A program made the translations under genes and the position numbers. The notes under the pieces are model-generated. The model saw only the letters and a list, made by a program, of their open reading frames with translations, was not told where the DNA came from and searched no databases. Below, piece by piece: positions 44,510 to 51,722 of a stretch of DNA of 64,000 bases. The DNA comes from Streptomyces caelestis (GTDB lineage Bacteria > Actinomycetota > Actinomycetes > Streptomycetales > Streptomycetaceae), in contig NZ_JACHNE010000001.1 of assembly GCF_014205255.1 (NCBI RefSeq), positions 7,564,001 to 7,628,000 on the forward strand, given 5' to 3'. The first letter of the stretch is position 1. Every line of letters starts with the position of its first letter.

Positions 44510-44540
44510 GCTCACGGGCGGTATGTGGACGCCCGTGAGC
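44510..44540 (+). terminator. Hairpin terminator after the fucosidase gene
   Basis: GCTCACGGGCG (44510-44520) and CGCCCGTGAGC (44530-44540) form a perfect 11 bp stem with a 9 base loop, 30 bp after the fucosidase stop. There is no U-tract, usual for Streptomyces. Confidence 0.8.
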
Positions 44541-44623
44541 ACGCCGGTTCCCCTTCCGGACACCTGAAGTTCGCCCGGTCCCCCTGGGATGCGGAATGCA
44601 CAACGCGAACGAAAGGTGTCACT

Positions 44624-45493
44624 GTGCGAGACCCGCGTATGGCTGCGATCGGCAAGGGCCTGAAGCGTCGCGGAAGGCTGGTGATGCAGGCGGTCAGTCC
44701 ACCGCGCCGGAACCTCGACGCCATCCCCGCCCCCCGCCCGGCGGCCGACACCTACACCGCCCCCCTCGCCCCTCGGCTGGTGGACTCGCCGGTCTTCGTA
44801 CTGTCGTCGGTGCGCTCCGGTTCGACGCTGCTGCGCGTCCTGCTCAACAGCCACAGCCGCATCCGCGCCCCGCACGAGATGCACCTGCGCACGGTGCACG
44901 TCAACCTGTCGCGCGACTTCACCGCGGACGCCATGCGGGCGCTCCACCTGGACAAGGACGAGCTCGAACACGTGCTGTGGGACCGGGTGCTGCACCTGGA
45001 GCTCACCCGCAGCGGCAAGGACGTCATCGTCGACAAGACCCCGCCGAACACCCTCGTCTGGCCCCGCCTGCGCCGATGTTGGCCGAACGCCCGCTACATC
45101 CTGCTGCTGCGCCACCCCGGCGCGGTCGTCACGTCCCTCACCGACCGCCGCGCCGACCCCGATCACGAAGCCGTCCGCGCCGAGGTCCTCGACTACAGCG
45201 AGAAGCTGGAGGAGGCCCGCCTGAACCTCGACCCCCATGTGATCACCTACGAGGAGCTCACCGCCGAGCCGGAGAAGGTCACCCGGGGCGTCTGCGGTCA
45301 CCTCGGCGTCCCCTGGGAGCCCGGCATGCTCGACTACGGCAGCAAGGACCACGGCACCTTCCGCCCCCAGCTCGGCGACTGGTCCAGCACCATCAAGTCC
45401 GGCCGCATCCAGTCGGCCCGCTGCGCCGACCCGGGCGTCGACCTTCCCCCACGCCTGAGGGAGCTGGCCCAGGCGTGGGGGTACAGGGACTAG
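44624..45493 (+). CDS. Sulfotransferase family protein
   Basis: A protein of about 289 residues resembling PAPS-dependent sulfotransferases. The 5'-phosphosulfate loop is VFVLSSVRSGSTLLRVLLNS, near 60-79, and the 3'-phosphate element is YILLLRHPGAVVTSLTDRRA; IVDKTPPN and VITYEELTAEPEKVT are also typical. It would transfer sulfate to a carbohydrate or small molecule in the cytosol; the acceptor is unknown. The GTG at 44624 has GAAAGG 7 bp upstream and is preferred over the open frame from 44525. It is convergent with the ATP-grasp gene, 29 bp apart. Confidence 0.85.
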   Translation: MRDPRMAAIGKGLKRRGRLVMQAVSPPRRNLDAIPAPRPAADTYTAPLAPRLVDSPVFVLSSVRSGSTLLRVLLNSHSRIRAPHEMHLRTVHVNLSRDFTADAMRALHLDKDELEHVLWDRVLHLELTRSGKDVIVDKTPPNTLVWPRLRRCWPNARYILLLRHPGAVVTSLTDRRADPDHEAVRAEVLDYSEKLEEARLNLDPHVITYEELTAEPEKVTRGVCGHLGVPWEPGMLDYGSKDHGTFRPQLGDWSSTIKSGRIQSARCADPGVDLPPRLRELAQAWGYRD

Positions 45494-45522
45494 GGGGCAC
45501 AGCGGTCACAGGGCCACGGGGG

Positions 45523-46680
45523 CTAGAGGGGCAGGGCCTCGACGGTGGCCTGCTGGGCCGTCACCTCGACGGGTTCGGCCGGCATCGCGGGCAGCGGCTG
45601 CTGCTCCGTCGCCTCCGCCCGTTGCTCCGTCGCCTCCGGCCGCTGGTGCGGCAGCTGCATCGGCCGCAGCGGGCGCGCCCCCGACACCACCGTGTAGTCC
45701 TGGCCCAGGAACGGCGGGACCACCTCGCCCGGGTCCTCGCCGAGCGCCAGCTGGACGGCGGCCCAGGGTGCGTTGACACCGCACAGGGACAGCTGGTGCA
45801 GGCCGCCCGCCGGGCGGGTGTTGACGTCCATCAGGACCGGCCGGTCGCCGAACATGCGGAACTGGATGTTGGACAGGTAGTGCAGGCCGAAGCCCTCCGC
45901 GATCAGCCGGGCGGGCTCCAGCCACTGCTCGTGCAGCGTGAAGCCCCGGCGGCGGCCGTTCTTGGTGCGGCCGATGGCGAGCCGGACCCGGTTGTCCGGA
46001 CCGGTCAGGCAGTCCACCGACACCTCGGGCTGCTCCAGGCGGGGCATCACCAGCCAGTCGACCGGCTCCTCGGCCCGCTCGAGTGCCTCCAGCACCAGGT
46101 CCAGCGGCACGTACGGACTCGGGAACCCGCTCAGGTGCATGAGCGAGAAGGGCGAGCGCGTGATCACGCGGAAGCCCACCCCGCCCGCCCCGGACGCCGG
46201 CTTGAAGCACGCCTTGTGCCCGGCGGCCTCCAACTCCTCGACAGCGGCGACGAGTTCCTCACTCGACCGGACCCGCCACCACGGCGGCACCGGCACGCCG
46301 ATCGCCTGGACCGCCTCGTAGGCGATCACCTTGTCGTGGAAGACGGCCACCGCCTCGGGCGGCGGTGCCAGCACCGCCGTACCGGCCGCCTCGAACTCGG
46401 CGCGGTGCGCCACGATCGAGGACTGGTGCAGCCGGGGCACGAACACGTCGGTACCGCGCCGCCTGCACTGGTCCAGCGCGTACTCGACGTACCCGGCGGG
46501 GGAGAGGTTCTCGGGCTCCAGCTCGGCGGTGTCGGCGGCGGCCAGCACGGGCGAGTCGGGGTCACCGTGGGTCGCATGGATCTCGACGGCCCGGTCGCTG
46601 GGATTTCTCCGCAGCTGATCCATGAAGAACACGTTCTCCGCGTACGTGCGGTTGAGCCAGACGCGTACGCGAGAGACCAT
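45523..46680 (-). CDS. ATP-grasp domain protein of unknown specificity
   Basis: A 385-residue protein with an ATP-grasp ligase fold. A pre-ATP domain (about 1-110) leads to nucleotide-binding parts KVIAYEAVQAIGVPVPPWWR and ACFKPASGAGGVGFRVITRS, and the metal-binding end RPVLMDVNTRPAGGLHQLSL. Such enzymes couple ATP to amide or ester ligation of a carboxylate. The C-terminal 50 residues are rich in Gln, Glu and Ala with repeats of RPEATEQRAEATEQQ type and look disordered. Substrate unknown. Starts at ATG 46680; no operon partner on the same strand. Confidence 0.85.
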   Translation of the reverse strand: MVSRVRVWLNRTYAENVFFMDQLRRNPSDRAVEIHATHGDPDSPVLAAADTAELEPENLSPAGYVEYALDQCRRRGTDVFVPRLHQSSIVAHRAEFEAAGTAVLAPPPEAVAVFHDKVIAYEAVQAIGVPVPPWWRVRSSEELVAAVEELEAAGHKACFKPASGAGGVGFRVITRSPFSLMHLSGFPSPYVPLDLVLEALERAEEPVDWLVMPRLEQPEVSVDCLTGPDNRVRLAIGRTKNGRRRGFTLHEQWLEPARLIAEGFGLHYLSNIQFRMFGDRPVLMDVNTRPAGGLHQLSLCGVNAPWAAVQLALGEDPGEVVPPFLGQDYTVVSGARPLRPMQLPHQRPEATEQRAEATEQQPLPAMPAEPVEVTAQQATVEALPL

Positions 46681-46941
46681 GCAGGCCGCCTTTCACGGTT
46701 CGCGGGCAGGGCTCAGCAGCCCGTGCCCGGGCAGGAAGTATGGAGGGACACCAAACCGCCCCTGCGAAGGGAGTTTTTCAGCGGTGGTGTTGGGGCAGAT
46801 CATACGGCCTCGGCGGGCCGTGTCGTGCAACACGCGGGTTACGGATTTCCGATCACGGACCTCCGGCCGCCCTTGTCCCCCGGCACGGTGATGTGATCTC
46901 GTGGTGACGTTCGCGTTCGGGCGCGCGGAGGGGGGCGAGGG

Positions 46942-47802
46942 GTGACGTCGACGGTCGGTGGCGCCGCACAACTACTGGCCATCAGCGATCTGCACATCGG
47001 CTATCCGGAGAACCGTGCCCTGGTCGAGGGGATGCGGCCCGGGACGGACGAGGACTGGCTGCTCGTGGCCGGGGACGTCGCCGAGACCGTGGCCGACGTC
47101 CGCTGGACCCTCAAGACGCTCGCCGGCCGCTTCCGCAAGGTCGTCTGGGTGCCCGGGAACCACGAGCTGTGGACCCATCCGAGCGACCCGGTCACCCTGC
47201 GCGGCGTCGCCCGGTACGACCACCTGGTCGAGCTGTGCCGGGACCTCGGCGTGACGACACCGGAGGACCCCTACCCCGTCTGGGACGGCCCCGGGGGTCC
47301 CGTGGCCGTCGCCCCGCTGTTCCTGTTGTACGACTACTCGTTCCTGCCGGCGGGGTGCGCGACCAAGGAGCGAGGCCTGGAGTACGCGCAGGGCACGGGG
47401 GTCGTGTGCACCGACGAGTACCTGCTGCACCCCGACCCGTACCCGAGCCGGGAGGCCTGGTGCCGGGCCCGGGTCGCCGAGACGGAACGCAGACTCGCCG
47501 AGCTGCCCGATGACCTGCCCGTGATCCCCGTCAACCACTACCCGCTGCACCGGCATCCGATGGACGTGCTGTGGCACCCCGAGTTCGCCATGTGGTGCGG
47601 CACCGATCTGACCGCCGACTGGCACCGCAGGTTCCGCGTCCACACGATGGTGTACGGCCATCTGCACATTCCCCGCACCACCTGGCACGAGGGCGTGCGT
47701 TTCGAGGAGGTGTCGGTGGGCTACCCCCGCGAGTGGCGCAAGCGGGCGGGGGAGCCGGGGCGGCTGCGGCGCATCCTGCCGGGGGAGGGCGAGGAGCGGT
47801 GA
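46942..47802 (+). CDS. Metallophosphoesterase paired with the phosphopantetheinyl transferase gene
   Basis: A 286-residue calcineurin-like phosphoesterase with a full dimetal site: LLAISDLHIGYPENR, LLVAGDVAET, VWVPGNHELWTH, VNHYPLHRHP and MVYGHLHIPRTTWH. No signal peptide. It starts at GTG 46942 and its stop overlaps the next gene as GTGA. The pairing with an Sfp-type phosphopantetheinyl transferase is, from memory, conserved in Streptomyces (S. coelicolor SCO6672-6673), suggesting a shared role in carrier-protein priming or in disposing of 3',5'-ADP, the by-product of that reaction. That role is inference. Confidence 0.9.
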   Translation: MTSTVGGAAQLLAISDLHIGYPENRALVEGMRPGTDEDWLLVAGDVAETVADVRWTLKTLAGRFRKVVWVPGNHELWTHPSDPVTLRGVARYDHLVELCRDLGVTTPEDPYPVWDGPGGPVAVAPLFLLYDYSFLPAGCATKERGLEYAQGTGVVCTDEYLLHPDPYPSREAWCRARVAETERRLAELPDDLPVIPVNHYPLHRHPMDVLWHPEFAMWCGTDLTADWHRRFRVHTMVYGHLHIPRTTWHEGVRFEEVSVGYPREWRKRAGEPGRLRRILPGEGEER

Positions 47803-48479
47803 TCGGGGAACTGCTGCCGCAGACCGTCGTCACGGTGGAGGCGTACGGCCACGAGGGTGCGGACGCCCCGCTGTACCCCGAGGAGGCGGCGCTCATGACA
47901 CGGGCGGTCGCCAAGCGGCGCCGGGAGTTCGCCGTCGTCCGCTCCTGTGCCCGCCGTGCCATGGAGAAGCTCGGCGTGCCTCCGCAGCCGGTCCTGCCCG
48001 GGGAACGCGGCGCGCCGCAATGGCCTGCAGGGCTGGCCGGCAGCATGACCCACTGCGACGGCTACGGAGCGGCCGCCCTGGTCCGTGCCACCGACCTGGC
48101 CTCCCTCGGCATCGACGCCGAGGTCCACGGGCCGCTGCCCGAGGGTGTCCTGTCCGCCGTGGCCCTGCCGGCCGAGGCCGAGCGCCTGCGGCGGCTGGCC
48201 GCACAGCGCCCCGACGTCCACTGGGACCGGCTGCTGTTCAGTGCGAAGGAGTCCGTCTACAAGGCGTGGTTCCCCCTCACCGGCAAGTGGCTGGACTTCG
48301 CGGAGGCCGACATCGAGATCACCGCCGGCGGCCCTGGCGAACGCCCACGCGGCACCTTCCGCGCCACGCTCCTCGTCCCCGGCCCACGGGTCGGCGGCCG
48401 CCGCCTCGCCCATTTCAACGGCCACTGGGCCGCCGACCGGGGCCTGGTCGCGACGGCGGTCGCAGTACCGCACGACTGA
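47799..48479 (+). CDS. 4'-phosphopantetheinyl transferase, Sfp-type
   Basis: A 226-residue transferase that loads the phosphopantetheine arm of CoA onto a conserved Ser of acyl or peptidyl carrier proteins. It has SMTHCDGYGAAALVRATDLA, the magnesium-site GIDAEVHGPLP and the signature FSAKESVYKAWFPLTGKWLD. The start is GTG 47799, overlapping the metallophosphoesterase stop by 4 bp; a longer open frame upstream is antisense-like noise within that gene. No polyketide or peptide synthase genes are in the window, so it serves clusters elsewhere. Confidence 0.93.
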   Translation: MIGELLPQTVVTVEAYGHEGADAPLYPEEAALMTRAVAKRRREFAVVRSCARRAMEKLGVPPQPVLPGERGAPQWPAGLAGSMTHCDGYGAAALVRATDLASLGIDAEVHGPLPEGVLSAVALPAEAERLRRLAAQRPDVHWDRLLFSAKESVYKAWFPLTGKWLDFAEADIEITAGGPGERPRGTFRATLLVPGPRVGGRRLAHFNGHWAADRGLVATAVAVPHD

Positions 48480-48748
48480 GTCCGCCGAGCGGCGGGGCGG
48501 GCCCGCGGACCTGGACTCGGGGCGCCCCGGCCCGCCGTCGGTTCGGCGCCCGGCCGCCCCTCCGGTTGTCGGCTCAGCCCCCGGCGCCCGCTGTCGGTTC
48601 GGATCCCAGCCATCGGCCGTCGGCTGGGGCCCCATCCGGTCGCTGGCCCAGGTCCCGCCAGCGGCCGAACGGCCCACGTCTCCGTCAGCGGCCGCACGCT
48701 GGGACCCCTCGTCATCGGCCGACGCTCAGGTCGTCACCGGCCCTCGGC
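48480..48748. other. Non-coding stretch with degenerate GTCGGYT repeats
   Basis: The 269 bp after the transferase gene hold four degenerate copies of a decamer: GTCGGTTCGG (48537), GTCGGCTCAG (48568), GTCGGTTCGG (48593) and GTCGGCTGGG (48619), spaced 25-31 bp, plus related GC-rich imperfect inverted repeats. No supported gene, promoter or known element is seen. Probably a decayed intergenic repeat. Confidence 0.45.
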
Positions 48749-48991
48749 TCAGGGCCCCGGCTCCGGGCACCAGTTCTGGAGCAGCCGGAAGAATTCCTCC
48801 TCGTTGCCGGTCAGGCCCGCTCGTTCCAGGGCCTCTTCCGCCTCGGCGAGGACGCCGGGCGGGACGACCGGGGGGCGGTGGGAGCCGCGCGGGCCCGTCT
48901 CCAGGTCGAAGGCGGCCCGGACGGTGTGCAGCAGCCGCAGATAGGCCTGGACGGCGGTGCGTTCGCGGTCGGTCAGTACGGCGGTGGGCAT
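48749..48991 (-). CDS. Small conserved-type protein of unknown function
   Basis: About 80 residues starting MPTAVLTDRERTAVQAYLRL and ending FFRLLQNWCPEPGP; mainly predicted helices around a short Pro-rich loop (HRPPVVPPGVL). Not recognised. The ATG at 48991 has GGGGAGAG about 8 bp upstream; a longer start at 49075 is open but adds atypical sequence. It lies just downstream of, and in the same direction as, the ImmA/XRE gene pair, 156 bp away. Confidence 0.6.
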   Translation of the reverse strand: MPTAVLTDRERTAVQAYLRLLHTVRAAFDLETGPRGSHRPPVVPPGVLAEAEEALERAGLTGNEEEFFRLLQNWCPEPGP

Positions 48992-49147
48992 CGGTCGGCT
49001 CTCCCCGTGTCGGAGTCGTCGGTCACGCCCCGCACACAAGGGGCGCACCTCCAGCTTGCCGCCCACCACTGACAATCCGGCCCCGCGGCCCGTCGGTTCG
49101 CCCGCTCGGCGCAGGCGAAACCCCGCCTCGGCCCCGGGCGCCGCCCG

Positions 49148-49696
49148 TCAGCCCTGCGGCCCCGGATACCCCAGCGACGCCTCGATCCGCCCGGCCAGAT
49201 GGTCCCGCTGCACCGGCCCTCGCGACGACGAACCCGCCAGCCACGCCCGGCACTTGCTGGCCAGCAGCAGGCCGAAGCTCTCGGCCTCCTTCTCGTCGTC
49301 GAGGTCGAAGCGGGTGCGCGCGGCGACTTGATGAACCGTCGCCTGGAGGTCGGCGTCGTCGTGGAGCAGCCGGGCCGCGACGGCGGCGCCCTCGACGTGG
49401 TGGGAGCAGTGCCCCGCCTTCATGTGCCACAGCTCGTGTCCCAGGATCACCAACTGGTGGTCGGGAGCCGTGCGTTCCTCGATCACGACGAGGTCCTGCT
49501 CGGCCATGTCGAGCCACAGCCCGCTCGCCGTCCCGGGCGGGAAGGCGGCCGTACGGAAGTGGACGGGGCGGCCCCGGCGTCTGCTCATGGCGTCGCACAG
49601 CGCGGCGTACAGCTCGTCGGGCCGCGCCGGCGCGGGGAGGGTCAGCTCCGCGACCAGTTCGCCGCACAGGCGGCGCATTTCCTTACCGATGCCCAC
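49148..49696 (-). CDS. ImmA/IrrE family metallo-endopeptidase
   Basis: A 182-residue zinc peptidase-like protein. The active-site helix HELWHMKAGH gives the HExxH motif, and the third ligand is probably in the later DEKEAESFGLLLAS segment (Glu). It starts at GTG 49696 with GGGGAGA just upstream, 14 bp after the XRE gene stop, so the pair is co-transcribed. In known systems ImmA cleaves the XRE repressor made from the adjacent gene to relieve repression. The same relationship is likely here, though the trigger and regulated genes are unknown. Confidence 0.85.
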   Translation of the reverse strand: MGIGKEMRRLCGELVAELTLPAPARPDELYAALCDAMSRRRGRPVHFRTAAFPPGTASGLWLDMAEQDLVVIEERTAPDHQLVILGHELWHMKAGHCSHHVEGAAVAARLLHDDADLQATVHQVAARTRFDLDDEKEAESFGLLLASKCRAWLAGSSSRGPVQRDHLAGRIEASLGYPGPQG

Positions 49697-49710
49697 AGTT
49701 CTCCCCACGG

Positions 49711-50394
49711 TCACGACTCGGGCCGCTTGACGCTCTCCAGGAGCATGTCCAGCCACTCCGCCACCTTGTCGCGGTGCTGGTCGGTGGGCAGCTGCGCGGC
49801 CCGCCAGGCGATGCCGCGCACGCCGTGGTCCTGCAACAGCCGCTCCAGCGGATCGTCGGCCGCCGCGGCGGCCTCCCGCTCACGGCCGGCGAGCTTCTGG
49901 AGCAGCTCCTGCTCGGTGTGCTGGAGGGCGCTCACCAGTGCCTCGGGGTCCTCGGCCGTGAGGAAACCGGCATGCACCCGGAAGAACCGCTGGAGGGCGT
50001 CGCAGTGCTCCATGGTCGGCCGCCGGTCGCCGTTGATGAGGGCGCCGGCCTGCTGCCGGGACATGCCCGCGCCGTCGGCGATCTCCTGTTGGGTGTACTT
50101 GCGGCCGTTGGGCTTGAGCCGGGTCCGGCGCAGCAGGTCCAGACGCTGGAGGAACCGGGCCTGCACATCGGGCTCGCCCGCCGGCCGGCCGCTGAGCAGG
50201 GCCTTGACCACGGGCTCCGGGACCCCGGAGGCGACGGACAGCCGGCCGATGTCGAAGACCTCGGCGTGCGGCACGCCGAGCCGGTCGGCGAGCGCGGTGA
50301 CACGGGAGATGACGGCCGCCAGCACAGCCGTCGGCGTGGCGCCCGGACCTTCGACGAAGCCACCCGTCACCGACAGATCTCCTACGTCTCTCAC
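49711..50394 (-). CDS. Helix-turn-helix (XRE-like) regulator partnered with ImmA-type peptidase
   Basis: A 227-residue regulator. The helix-turn-helix lies in the middle: KYTQQEIADGAGMSRQQAGA, then LINGDRRPTMEHCDALQRFF. An N-terminal segment (VISRVTALADRLGVPHAEVF) could be a second helical domain, and the C-terminus has a Glu/Ala-rich helix (LQKLAGREREAAAAADDPL). It may bind near its own promoter in the 214 bp region before the divergent MmyB-like gene. The downstream peptidase gene suggests control by proteolysis. Confidence 0.85.
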   Translation of the reverse strand: MRDVGDLSVTGGFVEGPGATPTAVLAAVISRVTALADRLGVPHAEVFDIGRLSVASGVPEPVVKALLSGRPAGEPDVQARFLQRLDLLRRTRLKPNGRKYTQQEIADGAGMSRQQAGALINGDRRPTMEHCDALQRFFRVHAGFLTAEDPEALVSALQHTEQELLQKLAGREREAAAAADDPLERLLQDHGVRGIAWRAAQLPTDQHRDKVAEWLDMLLESVKRPES

Positions 50395-50608
50395 AGGCTT
50401 CTCACAAGCGGATGCCGTGACCTACCCCGGCGTGAACTTCCCGGAGCGTAGCCGGTGGTTCGAACTCACATCCAGGTCTCGCCACAACTGTGGCCAATTT
50501 CAGCCGTCAACAGGCACGGAATGCCACGATAGTTGACACGCCTCAGCTCGGGGCAGCAGGATCGGGGCGCCGCGTCAAGGCCGCACAGGCAAGAGGGGTG
50601 ACCTCCCG

Positions 50609-51268
50609 ATGGCATACCAGGCAGGAGGGCAGCGGCCGGCACCGCGGCCCGTCCCCGAGACTCCCGATGTCCAGGCCTACCTGGAGGACTACGCCGGGCT
50701 CCTGGAGGCCGTCTCCTTCCCCTCGCTCGTCGTCGACCACTGCTGGGACGTGATGCTGACCAACAGCGCGTTCCGGTCACTTTTCGGGGGCGTCGGTCCG
50801 CACCCGTCGGCCATGCCGAGCGACAACTTCCTCAGGTTCGTGCTGTTCCACCCCGACGCTCCCACACTGCTCGGCGAGCACGAATCCAGCTGGTGCCTGC
50901 CGATGCTCGCGCACTTCGCGCGGACCGTGGAGAGCCACGGCCCCGACCACGGCCTCCAGGCCATCCGCCGCGACATCGCCCAGGACCCCATCATGGAGGC
51001 GGCCTACCGGCACGGCCTGCCGCACTGGATCCGCTCGGTCGGCGAGAGCGCCGTCGAGCAGGACGGTGCCGTACGGCCGCTGCTGCACCCGGATCCGCGC
51101 TGGGGCGCCACCGACTGCCGGGTCGTCGCCGAGACGTCCAGGACGCTGGAGGAACTGGGCTTCACCCGGCTCACGTTCGTGCTGCGCGAGGTCCGCCGCA
51201 CCGCGTCCCGGGACCGCCGGACGCGCCGTACCGCCTCCCATCTGAGGGTCGTCCCGGCGGCCGACTGA
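50609..51268 (+). CDS. MmyB-like ligand-binding domain protein without DNA-binding domain
   Basis: A 219-residue protein resembling the C-terminal sensor half of Streptomyces MmyB/XRE-type regulators: LEDYAGLLEAVSFPSLVVDH, then CWDVMLTNSAFRSLF, PSDNFLRFVLFHPDA and a C-terminal TRLTFVLREVRR. In the usual family an XRE helix-turn-helix precedes this PAS-like fold; here the protein begins directly with a short Pro-rich lead and no helix-turn-helix is visible. It could be a stand-alone sensor acting with the divergent XRE regulator 214 bp away. A membrane-lipid ligand is known for the family; none is shown here. Confidence 0.8.
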   Translation: MAYQAGGQRPAPRPVPETPDVQAYLEDYAGLLEAVSFPSLVVDHCWDVMLTNSAFRSLFGGVGPHPSAMPSDNFLRFVLFHPDAPTLLGEHESSWCLPMLAHFARTVESHGPDHGLQAIRRDIAQDPIMEAAYRHGLPHWIRSVGESAVEQDGAVRPLLHPDPRWGATDCRVVAETSRTLEELGFTRLTFVLREVRRTASRDRRTRRTASHLRVVPAAD

Positions 51269-51293
51269 GGCCTGCCCGGTCACCGCATCAGCA

Positions 51294-51551
51294 TCAAACG
51301 CCGTCTGCACCGCTCGTCCCCTCCCTGGAGCAACACCGCCGCGACAACAACCCGGCGGACTGTCCCCTTCCGGCCTCCGTCAGGACTGCCCTGCGCCCGA
51401 TGCGATGGAACAGCTCGGAGCCGAGATCACGCTCCAGTGCCCGCACGGTCTGCGACAGCGACGGCTGCGACACGTACAGAGCCGAGGCCGCGCGGTTGAA
51501 TCCCCCACGATCAACAATCGCGAGGAAGTACTCCAGCTGCCGAATGTCCAT
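51294..51551 (-). pseudogene. Truncated LysR family regulator
   Basis: An 85-codon frame whose first 62 residues are a textbook LysR DNA-binding domain: MDIRQLEYFLAIVDRGGFNR, then AASALYVSQPSLSQTVRALE and FHRIGRRAVLTEAGR. After TEAGR the sequence turns into unrelated Gly/Ser/Arg/Cys residues and stops; the roughly 230-residue effector domain is absent. The following 25 bp run straight into the end of the MmyB-like gene, so most of the gene has been deleted. It is divergent from the hydroxyproline operon, which it may once have controlled. Confidence 0.85.
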
Positions 51552-51707
51552 ACGCGCCCTCAGCCCCTCAAGAAATCGACCGACGACTCAATCGGTCCCG
51601 ACCATGGTGGCGTGAAGGATCGCCTTGAGCACTCAAGGGCCGGCCGAGGCGCTGCGTTCCCTGCATCACCCGCGTTCGCCCCATTCCCCAGAGAGTGTGG
51701 TGTGTGA

Positions 51708-51722
51708 CATAGTACTGGCGTG
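51708..51722 (+). promoter_or_regulatory. Candidate -10 box and leaderless start of the hydroxyproline operon
   Basis: CATAGT (51708-51713) resembles a -10 box and would place the transcript start at about 51719-51720, on the GTG start codon itself. No Shine-Dalgarno sequence precedes that GTG, supporting a leaderless message. The -35 region is weak (TTCCCC near 51685). Confidence 0.45.

Noticed and set aside
40071..44603. An open frame of about 1510 codons on the minus strand across the alpha-mannosidase and fucosidase genes
   Set aside because: It is antisense to two clear glycosidase genes, is low complexity (Val/Gly/Arg/Asp), and arises from GC-biased codon use; no family motif is present.
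46799..46830. Possible sigma70 promoter for the ATP-grasp gene (minus-strand TTGCAC ... TATGAT)
   Set aside because: The spacer is 20 bp, too long for confident assignment; left out of the feature list.
46942..48479. Start of an antibiotic gene cluster, suggested by the phosphopantetheinyl transferase
   Set aside because: No polyketide synthase, peptide synthetase, carrier protein or tailoring set is in the window; the transferase appears to be a housekeeping-type stand-alone enzyme.
48480..48748. CRISPR-like array from the repeated GTCGGYT decamers
   Set aside because: The units are short and degenerate, spacing is irregular (25-31 bp), spacers are GC-rich like the flanks, and no cas genes are present.
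49148..50394. Classical type II toxin-antitoxin pair
   Set aside because: The HExxH peptidase with a helix-turn-helix partner fits the ImmA/ImmR regulatory model better; no toxin signature beyond the peptidase is visible.
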